Positions 1 through 5,014 of a DNA stretch of 9,478 bases are shown here, one piece after another (position 1 is the first letter of the stretch; every line of letters starts with the position of its first letter). The notes beneath the pieces are model-generated. The model saw nothing but the letters and a program-made list of their open reading frames with translations, was not told the DNA's origin and did no database searches. This DNA comes from 2-02-FULL-48-14 sp041645035 (GTDB taxonomy: Bacteria; Patescibacteriota; Gracilibacteria; UBA1369; 2-02-FULL-48-14). Both the position numbers and the translations under genes were made by a program. Location of the stretch: contig JBAZQU010000036.1 in NCBI GenBank assembly GCA_041645035.1, positions 1 through 9,478 of the forward strand, given 5' to 3'.

Positions 1-60
1 AGGAAGTCTTAAAGTTGCTTTCATCCTACCTTATAAAATGGCTTTCCGCAGGGGAAAAAC

Positions 61-88
61 TTGACTAGTTCATAAAAAGTGATAGAAT
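61..88 (+). promoter_or_regulatory. Sigma70-like promoter with extended -10, upstream of uvrB
   Basis: The -35 hexamer is TTGACT (61-66, 5/6 to consensus) and the -10 is TAGAAT (83-88, 5/6), separated by 16 bp. TG at 80-81 gives an extended -10 (TGa-TAGAAT). A transcript would start near 95 and carry a leader of roughly 185 nt before uvrB at 282. No LexA-type operator was recognised: neither GAAC-N4-GTTC nor CTGT-N8-ACAG is present in 1-281. Regulation by the SOS response is therefore not supported by the sequence, although LexA motifs differ between phyla. The match is visible directly; activity is inferred. Confidence 0.7.
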
Positions 89-109
89 CACCTCTTATCT
101 ATTGGCGCT

Positions 110-238
110 ATGATTTTCCTTCAAGAACTGTACGGGATAGTGTTGGCTGCCAAAATGCGGATTAAACTCGGCAAGCATTCCAAACGTTTGTTCAGTGCAC
201 TTCTATCAGTGGAACGTAAGCAACGATCCCTTCGATAA
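110..238 (+). CDS. Possible small leader ORF (42 aa), unrecognised
   Basis: An ATG at 110 opens a 42-codon frame ending in TAA at 236-238, about 15 nt after the predicted transcription start and 43 nt before uvrB. The predicted peptide has a hydrophobic start (MIFLQELYGIVLAA) followed by a strongly basic half rich in Lys and Arg. I do not recognise a family. There is no Shine-Dalgarno sequence, but that is also true of most genes here. It could be a small protein, a translated leader affecting uvrB expression, or simply a chance ORF in an untranslated leader. Length alone does not separate these. Confidence 0.25.
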   Translation: MIFLQELYGIVLAAKMRIKLGKHSKRLFSALLSVERKQRSLR

Positions 239-281
239 CATTGAGGTTCGCCGGTAGAAGTGCTAAACTCTTCGGGCTCTT

Positions 282-2258
282 ATGCTGCAAAAAAAATTCA
301 AACTTAGTACGGAAATGACGCCGAAGGGAGATCAGCCTCGGGCGATTGAACAATTGGTGAAGGGTTTGGAAAAAGGGCTCCACAATCAAGTACTTTTGGG
401 GGCCACGGGAACGGGAAAAACTTTCACGATTGGGAATGTGATTGAACGGGTACAACGCCCTACGTTGGTTTTGGCGCACAATAAAACACTTGCGGCACAG
501 CTTTGCACCGAACTTAAAGAAATGTTCCCCGAAAATTCGGTTTGCTACTTCGTTTCGTATTACGATTACTATCAGCCGGAGGCTTATTTACCGAGCACGG
601 ATACTTACATTGAAAAAGACGCGCAGATCAACGATGAGATTAATAAATACCGTCACAAGGCCACGGAAAGTTTGCTTACGCGGCGCGATACTATTGTGGT
701 GGCATCCGTTTCTTGTATTTACGGGCTCGGCTCGCCGGAGGAATATTTGGAGATGCGCATTGAGGTAAAGCCCGGCGATTGCGTTCAGCGTGATGCGCTG
801 CTTCGCCAGCTCACGGATTTGCAGTATGCACGCGCCGCCATGGATTTCAAACAAGGTATGTTCCATGTACTTGGAGATGTTTTGGAAATCTTTCCGCCGG
901 GAGGGGACACCGCGCTTAGATTGGAATTTTGGGATGATGAAATTGAAAGAATTTCGGAAGTGGATCCTTTTACGGGGGAGGTTTTGGGTGAGCTCGATGA
1001 AGTCGCTATCTTTCCGGCCAAGCACACCGTGACTACGGAAGAAAAAATTAAAGCAGCGGTGGGGCAAATTCGTGTGGAACTTGAAGAACGCGTGAAGCAA
1101 CTTGAGTCAATGGGGAAGATTGTGGAGGCACAGCGCCTGCGCAGTCGCACGGAATACGACGTCGAAATGTTGCTGGAAACAGGTTACACCACAGGCATTG
1201 AAAACTATGTTCGTTATTTTAATGAAACCGGTCCGGGCGGAAGGCCGGCCACACTGCTGGAATATTTCCCGGACGACTTTTTGATGGTGATTGATGAATC
1301 GCACATGAGCGTGCCGCAAGTTGGGGCCATGTACAACGGAAATTTATCACGCAAGCAAACCTTGGTTGAACATGGATTCCGCCTACCGTCTTCTTTTGAT
1401 AACCGCCCGTTGAAATTCACGGAATTTGAAAAATATATGAAGTCCGTGATTTATGTTTCAGCCACGCCCGCCAAATATGAAATGGCCAAAAAAGATAATT
1501 TGGTGGAACAAATTATTCGTCCCACGGGGCTGATTGATCCGGAAATTTCAGTGCGACCCAAAGAGGGACAAATCGACGACTTGATGAATGAAATTCGAAA
1601 ACGCACGGTCAAAGGTGACCGCGTGCTCGTGACCACATTGACTAAACGAAGTGCTGAAGATTTGACTGAATACTTAACGGAGGCGGGCATTAAGGTGCGC
1701 TATCTTCATTCCGATATTGATACGTTGGAGCGTATTGAAATTTTGCGCGACCTGCGTTTGGGGACCTTTGACGTGCTGGTGGGGATTAATCTTTTGCGGG
1801 AGGGGCTCGATCTGCCGGAAGTGTCGCTCATTGCTATTTTGGACGCGGACAAGGAAGGCTTTTTGCGAAGCACGCCGGCGCTCATCCAGACCATTGGCCG
1901 TGCCGCGCGTCACGTTGATGGTTATGTGATTATGTATGCCACCAAAACCACAGCCGGGATGCAGGGGGCCATTGAGGAAACCTATCGCCGCCGCGAAATC
2001 CAGGTGGCTTATAACAAAAAGCACAACATCACGCCACAGTCTATTCACAAGGCGATTAAGGACATTGAAATGCATCGCAAAAAGGAAGAAGCCAAACAAG
2101 TGCGCCGTTACGATGCTAAAAAAGTTCCCAAGGAAGAACTCTTCAGGCTTGTTCAGACCCTGGAGGCCGAGATGGATTTGGCCGCCCAAAACATGGAATT
2201 TGAAAAGGCCGCCGTACTGCGCGATGAAATCGATGAAATGCGGGAGAAGATGCGTTAA
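282..2258 (+). CDS. uvrB: Excinuclease ABC subunit B (UvrB)
   Basis: UvrB is the damage-verifying helicase-like subunit of nucleotide excision repair. UvrA loads it onto damaged DNA, it opens the strands locally, and it recruits UvrC for the incisions. The 658-aa protein has the normal length and full domain order. The Walker A motif GATGTGKT is at residues 40-47. The aromatic beta-hairpin region that clamps DNA starts at about 91 (VSYYDYYQPEAY). Walker B DESH is at 338-341, motif III SATP at 393-396, and motif V (GINLLREGLDLPEV) around 501-514. Motif VI QTIGRAAR is at 536-543, and the C-terminal UVR domain that contacts UvrC/UvrA is at about 623-658. Motif III continues as SATPAKYE where the familiar proteins have SATPGxYE, a mild variation. 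The ATG at 282 gives the usual N-terminus leading into GDQPRAIEQL. It has its own promoter at 61-88. No uvrA or uvrC lies in the window. Confidence 0.98.
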   Translation: MLQKKFKLSTEMTPKGDQPRAIEQLVKGLEKGLHNQVLLGATGTGKTFTIGNVIERVQRPTLVLAHNKTLAAQLCTELKEMFPENSVCYFVSYYDYYQPEAYLPSTDTYIEKDAQINDEINKYRHKATESLLTRRDTIVVASVSCIYGLGSPEEYLEMRIEVKPGDCVQRDALLRQLTDLQYARAAMDFKQGMFHVLGDVLEIFPPGGDTALRLEFWDDEIERISEVDPFTGEVLGELDEVAIFPAKHTVTTEEKIKAAVGQIRVELEERVKQLESMGKIVEAQRLRSRTEYDVEMLLETGYTTGIENYVRYFNETGPGGRPATLLEYFPDDFLMVIDESHMSVPQVGAMYNGNLSRKQTLVEHGFRLPSSFDNRPLKFTEFEKYMKSVIYVSATPAKYEMAKKDNLVEQIIRPTGLIDPEISVRPKEGQIDDLMNEIRKRTVKGDRVLVTTLTKRSAEDLTEYLTEAGIKVRYLHSDIDTLERIEILRDLRLGTFDVLVGINLLREGLDLPEVSLIAILDADKEGFLRSTPALIQTIGRAARHVDGYVIMYATKTTAGMQGAIEETYRRREIQVAYNKKHNITPQSIHKAIKDIEMHRKKEEAKQVRRYDAKKVPKEELFRLVQTLEAEMDLAAQNMEFEKAAVLRDEIDEMREKMR

Positions 2259-2282
2259 CCTGAAAATACCTTACTTTGTTTA

Positions 2283-2317
2283 AAGTCAGGCCGAGCTCTA
2301 AAAGACTTGATTTTTTT
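2283..2317 (+). terminator. Weak intrinsic terminator-like hairpin after uvrB
   Basis: AAGTC (2283-2287) can pair with GACTT (2304-2308) around a 16-nt loop, followed almost at once by a run of seven T (2311-2317). The shape is that of a rho-independent terminator, but the 5-bp stem is weak and the loop long. It lies 24 nt after the uvrB stop. The T-run also forms part of the candidate atp promoter. Confidence 0.3.
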
Positions 2318-2334
2318 GTAAAGATGAATACACT
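2307..2334 (+). promoter_or_regulatory. Candidate sigma70-like promoter of the atp operon
   Basis: TTGATT (2307-2312, 4/6) and TACACT (2329-2334, 4/6) are separated by 16 bp, the same spacing as the uvrB promoter at 61-88. Transcription would begin near 2341, leaving a leader of about 35 nt before the first atp gene. It is the best promoter-like match in the 117-bp uvrB-atpI gap. Read-through from uvrB is also possible because the intervening terminator is weak. Confidence 0.45.
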
Positions 2335-2375
2335 ATCGGCGTTCCATTTACGCATAGACGAGCCAAATTCACATT

Positions 2376-2630
2376 ATGAACCCTGATAAAGACTCTCAAA
2401 AATCCATCATGGCACGTGCGTTTCGGCACTACACTGAAATCACGTCAAGAGTTTTAGCTGCAACGGTAGGGACTATAGCGGTTTTAGGGGTGCCCGCGTA
2501 CTTTTTGGATAAGTGGCTCGGAACCTCGCCTTGGATTTTTGGCGTCGCCCTGGTACTTTCTTTACCGATCTCTCAAATCATGGTCATTAAGATCATGCTG
2601 CGTTACACCAAAAATAACCCTCAGGATTAA
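2376..2630 (+). CDS. AtpI/AtpZ-like F1Fo ATP synthase accessory membrane protein
   Basis: This 84-aa protein has two predicted membrane helices (about residues 22-45 and 53-75) joined by a short loop with the LDKWLGTSPW pattern typical of the AtpZ / 'ATPase gene 1' family. Such proteins sit first in many bacterial atp operons. They are linked to c-ring assembly and, in some species, to Mg2+/Ca2+ transport. They are not part of the finished enzyme. Its position directly ahead of atpB, with the stop TAA sharing its last base with the atpB ATG (TAATG, 2628-2632), supports the call and suggests translational coupling. The start has no Shine-Dalgarno sequence. I leave the symbol empty because AtpI and AtpZ cannot be separated confidently at this length. 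Confidence 0.8.
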   Translation: MNPDKDSQKSIMARAFRHYTEITSRVLAATVGTIAVLGVPAYFLDKWLGTSPWIFGVALVLSLPISQIMVIKIMLRYTKNNPQD

Positions 2631-3490
2631 TGACGGCAGAAACTCTCGATACCGAAATCATTGAAATAGAAAGCGGAGAAACCACCGCTGGAGAAGAGGC
2701 GAAAGAGGGGAGTGAGGTTCAGCTTGCGGCTGAGCCCGCTTTTGTAATTGGCGGATTCACGGTGACCAATACTATGACGGCAACCGTATTCACCACACTG
2801 CTCATCATTATCCTTGCAGTTGCGGTTCGTCGGAAAGCCGGAGTGATTCCCAGTCGACTTCAAGTGTTGTTTGAGGAAGCTTTCATGATGGTTTATACCC
2901 AGCTCGATGAAGCAGTGGGAGAGAAAAAAGCCAGATTCATCGCACCGCTCATTGTGACGCTGTTTCTTTTCATACTGATATCGAACCAATTTCTTTTACT
3001 TCCCTTCGTGGGGAGTATTGTGACGGAGCACGGGAACCTCTTCCGTACGCCTACCACCGATTATAGTTTGACCATTGCCCTTGCCATTATCACCATGGGA
3101 GCGGCACATCTGATTGCGTTTGTGGCATCGCCTCTGGGACATATTGGAAATTACATTCGCGTGAAGCCTCTGTGGCAGGTTATCACGGGTAAAAGACCGA
3201 TAGGTGAATTATTCAACGCGGGTATTGAAATTTTCCTTGGAGTGCTCGAAATGCTTGGAGATTGTATTAGAGTGATTTCGCTTGGAACTCGTCTCTTCGG
3301 GAACTTATTGGCCGGAGAAGTGGTGATCATTGTAATCTCCGGGCTCATGTTTTTCACGCAGTTCTTAATCCCGATTCCTTTTATTATACTTGCTTCTTTT
3401 GCCGGGCTTATTCAGGCATTTGTGTTTACTTTGCTTTCTACGCTCTTTATATCAAACAATTTGGTGCATGCTACCGGGCATCACGAATAA
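2630..3490 (+). CDS. atpB: F1Fo ATP synthase subunit a (AtpB)
   Basis: Subunit a is the stator of the Fo motor, providing the two half-channels through which the coupling ion reaches the c ring. The 286-aa protein has several hydrophobic helices. The essential arginine is R221, in SLGTRLFGNLLAGE within the penultimate helical region; this is the counterpart of E. coli R210. The conserved glutamine Q262 is in GLIQAFVFTLLSTLFIS of the last helix. The first ~37 residues before the hydrophobic core are unusually acidic, with about ten Glu plus Asp, and lack the typical bacterial N-terminal helix. The start ATG overlaps the atpI/Z stop by one base. A partial AGGA lies 3 nt upstream, too close to be a good ribosome site. 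Two stops follow in tandem (TAA TAG, 3488-3493). Confidence 0.96.
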   Translation: MTAETLDTEIIEIESGETTAGEEAKEGSEVQLAAEPAFVIGGFTVTNTMTATVFTTLLIIILAVAVRRKAGVIPSRLQVLFEEAFMMVYTQLDEAVGEKKARFIAPLIVTLFLFILISNQFLLLPFVGSIVTEHGNLFRTPTTDYSLTIALAIITMGAAHLIAFVASPLGHIGNYIRVKPLWQVITGKRPIGELFNAGIEIFLGVLEMLGDCIRVISLGTRLFGNLLAGEVVIIVISGLMFFTQFLIPIPFIILASFAGLIQAFVFTLLSTLFISNNLVHATGHHE

Positions 3491-3571
3491 TAGAGCGAAG
3501 TGAAACGGAGCTCCAAAATAAAAAAAGAAAATCTACTTTATTCATCCTACTTATCCCCTAACCCAAAACGT

Positions 3572-3802
3572 ATGGATGCAGAAATGATGAAAATGCTCGC
3601 TGCCGCTCTCGCAGTTGCAGTTGGAGTGACCGGACCCGCTCTCGGAGAAGGTTGGATTGCCGCTAAGACCATGGAGTCTGTAAGCCGCAATCCAGAAATG
3701 AGCGGAAAAATGTTCACGAACATGCTTATCGGTATGGCCTTCGTGGAATCCCTTGGAGTTTACTGCTTCTTGGTTGCCCTCATTATTCTCTTCGTTATGT
3801 AG
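3572..3802 (+). CDS. atpE: F1Fo ATP synthase subunit c (AtpE), with Na+-type ligand pattern
   Basis: Subunit c is the helical hairpin that forms the rotating ring of Fo. I start it at the ATG at 3572, giving 76 aa (MDAEMMKM...). The frame is open upstream to a GTG at 3500, but that extension is Lys/Ser-rich, unlike any c-subunit N-terminus, and is better read as leader. Helix 1 runs about 8-31, the polar loop has the conserved R39-N40-P41, and helix 2 runs about 47-75 with the ion-binding E59. Beside E59 are S60 and Y64, and helix 1 has E26 in GPALGEGW. This pattern matches Na+-binding rotors that use two carboxylates. The glycine-repeat positions of helix 1 are mostly alanine (A12, A14, A16, G18). 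Unusually large spacers lie on both sides of the gene, with a hairpin downstream, which fits the need for more c than other subunits. Confidence 0.96.
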   Translation: MDAEMMKMLAAALAVAVGVTGPALGEGWIAAKTMESVSRNPEMSGKMFTNMLIGMAFVESLGVYCFLVALIILFVM

Positions 3803-3819
3803 TGATTTTTCTTTTTATA

Positions 3820-3845
3820 TTAAGCTCGGCCTTGCCGAGTGTTAA
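3820..3845 (+). other. Intercistronic RNA hairpin between atpE and atpF
   Basis: GCTCGGC (3824-3830) pairs with GCCGAGT (3834-3840) around a CTT loop: six Watson-Crick pairs plus one G-U. Allowing one bulged G (3841), TTAA (3820-3823) and TTAA (3842-3845) extend it to an 11-pair stem. It lies 17 nt after the atpE stop and 12 nt before the atpF start. No T-run follows it on either strand, so it does not look like an intrinsic terminator. A role in mRNA processing or in stabilising the upstream atpE message is plausible, but inferred. Confidence 0.6.
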
Positions 3846-3857
3846 CAACCCCCAATT

Positions 3858-4370
3858 ATGGAAGGACTAGCTAAGCTCGGAATAGATCCGTTCAGCATAC
3901 TTCTCTACCTGCTCAACACGGGGTTGCTTCTTGTTGTTTTAATTTACGTTCTTTATAAGCCGATTCTTCGCTATCTCGATGAAAGAAGAGACCAAATCAA
4001 ACGTAGTGTGGAAGAGGCGCAACTTTTAAAAGTCGAGCTTGATAAAAAGTCCATCGAAGCCGAGGAAGCTTCCAAAAAAGCGGAAGAAACGCTCAAACGT
4101 GAAATGGAAAATCTCCGTAAATTCACGGAGGATAAACGCGCTGAACTGACTGCTGAAATGGAAGTAGCTCGCAACGAAATGCTTGAAAAAGCGGACGCGG
4201 ACATCACTCGCCGAAAAGAAGCGCTTCTCAAGGAGGCCGAACAGGCGACCTTGACGCTCATCAAAAAAATTGTGCTTCACATTGTTCAGAACAAAGTTCC
4301 TGAAGAAGTGGTGGAAGCCAGCATCAAAGATAGTTGGAAGCACTTTAACACTGCCGACAGGCGGCATTAA
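3858..4370 (+). CDS. atpF: F1Fo ATP synthase subunit b (AtpF)
   Basis: Subunit b is the membrane-anchored peripheral stalk that holds the F1 head against rotation. The 170-aa protein has one N-terminal membrane helix (about 13-35) followed by the YKPILRYLDERRDQI junction. A long charged, Ala/Glu/Lys-rich helix fills most of the remainder (about 40-140), as expected for the right-handed coiled-coil dimer. The C-terminal ~30 residues would contact AtpH. Only one b-type gene is present, so the stalk is presumably a homodimer rather than b/b'. The ATG follows AATT with no Shine-Dalgarno sequence. It starts 55 nt after atpE and ends 2 nt before atpH. Confidence 0.95.
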   Translation: MEGLAKLGIDPFSILLYLLNTGLLLVVLIYVLYKPILRYLDERRDQIKRSVEEAQLLKVELDKKSIEAEEASKKAEETLKREMENLRKFTEDKRAELTAEMEVARNEMLEKADADITRRKEALLKEAEQATLTLIKKIVLHIVQNKVPEEVVEASIKDSWKHFNTADRRH

Positions 4371-4372
4371 AA

Positions 4373-5008
4373 ATGTTTAAAGATTTTCTCAGCGCGCTCA
4401 CTCTTGAAATTCTTCTTTCTCTCAAAAAAGGAGATGAATTTAAAGGTCCCCCGGTTTTCAAAGATTACTTGGAGAAGGTGAGCGAAGAGGATCTGCTAGG
4501 TGACCTCCGTTTAGTATTTCAAGTTATTAATGGAACGGACCTCAACGTCCTCAACCTAAAAAATAGCGGGTTTTTCAAAACCACACTACATTTCTTCGCT
4601 GAGAATTTTGCATCCAAACTCGATGCTTTAGGAGGCAATTTCTATTTGCTTCCTTATGAAGAACGCAAGCAAAAGGCAGAGCAGCTCATTAATGGCGACT
4701 CGCATACGGCCGCAGCACTGCGAGACATTTTGGCGACCAATTCCTATCAGGAAATCACGGAAGCCATCGAAAACCTTTCTAAAAGTATTATCGACGCAGG
4801 CACCATCGTGGTGCAGACGCCTCGGGATGTGAGCCCTGAGCTTAAAAAGGAAATGCGCGAAAAATTTGCAGCGGAATTTCCTCTCACTTTCCCAAGTTTT
4901 CGAGTCAATCGTCAGCTCATCGGCGGATTTCGAGCCTTCGTTAATGGTAAATCTCATGACTTCTCTTGGTTCTCTCAAGTTCAGAAACTCACTTCTCTAA
5001 AATCTTAA
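4373..5008 (+). CDS. atpH: F1Fo ATP synthase subunit delta (AtpH), divergent
   Basis: Subunit delta (OSCP) caps the F1 head and joins it to the b stalk. This 211-aa version is longer than the roughly 180 aa usual in bacteria. Its C-terminal domain is recognisable: a beta-strand segment IVVQTP (about 145-150) is followed by a helical stretch and then RQLIGGFRAFVNGKSHDFSW, the family's LIGG...D.S pattern. The N-terminal ~130 residues, which should form the helical bundle that binds alpha, show little familiar sequence, so that part rests on position between atpF and atpA. An AGGCGG lies 8 nt before the ATG, inside the end of atpF. It is one of the few Shine-Dalgarno-like matches in the window, but it also encodes Arg-Arg of AtpF. 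Confidence 0.88.
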   Translation: MFKDFLSALTLEILLSLKKGDEFKGPPVFKDYLEKVSEEDLLGDLRLVFQVINGTDLNVLNLKNSGFFKTTLHFFAENFASKLDALGGNFYLLPYEERKQKAEQLINGDSHTAAALRDILATNSYQEITEAIENLSKSIIDAGTIVVQTPRDVSPELKKEMREKFAAEFPLTFPSFRVNRQLIGGFRAFVNGKSHDFSWFSQVQKLTSLKS

Positions 5009-5014
5009 TTTATT

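Noticed and set aside
1..68. End of an upstream gene on the plus strand (frame open from 3 to a TAG at 66-68), or the start of a divergent minus-strand gene (ATG at 24-22 preceded by AAGGTAGG)
   Set aside because: Two plus-strand frames are open in this stretch and only eight minus-strand codons are visible. The sequence is too short to choose between them or to claim any gene.
240..260. A GGTTCG stretch reminiscent of a tRNA T-loop in the uvrB leader
   Set aside because: The flanking bases do not form a T-arm stem, and no acceptor or anticodon arm can be drawn around it.
588..1100. A 170-codon minus-strand frame opposite uvrB
   Set aside because: It lies wholly within uvrB coding sequence, which is intact and conserved, and its predicted product has no familiar features.
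3500..3571. GTG start giving subunit c a 24-residue N-terminal extension
   Set aside because: The extension is Lys/Ser/Asn-rich with no hydrophobic signal character, while c subunits begin shortly before helix 1. The ATG at 3572 gives a standard 76-aa protein.
2288..3840. AGGCCGAGCT in the uvrB-atpI gap (2288-2297) is the reverse complement of part of the atpE-atpF hairpin (3823-3832), and ATTAA-x-CTCGGC is shared with the uvrB leader (161-172), suggesting a dispersed intergenic repeat
   Set aside because: The shared core (CTCGGC/GCCGAG) also occurs inside uvrB and atpF coding sequence, the matches are only 10 to 12 nt, and the flanks do not align. A genome-wide count would be needed before calling it a repeat family.
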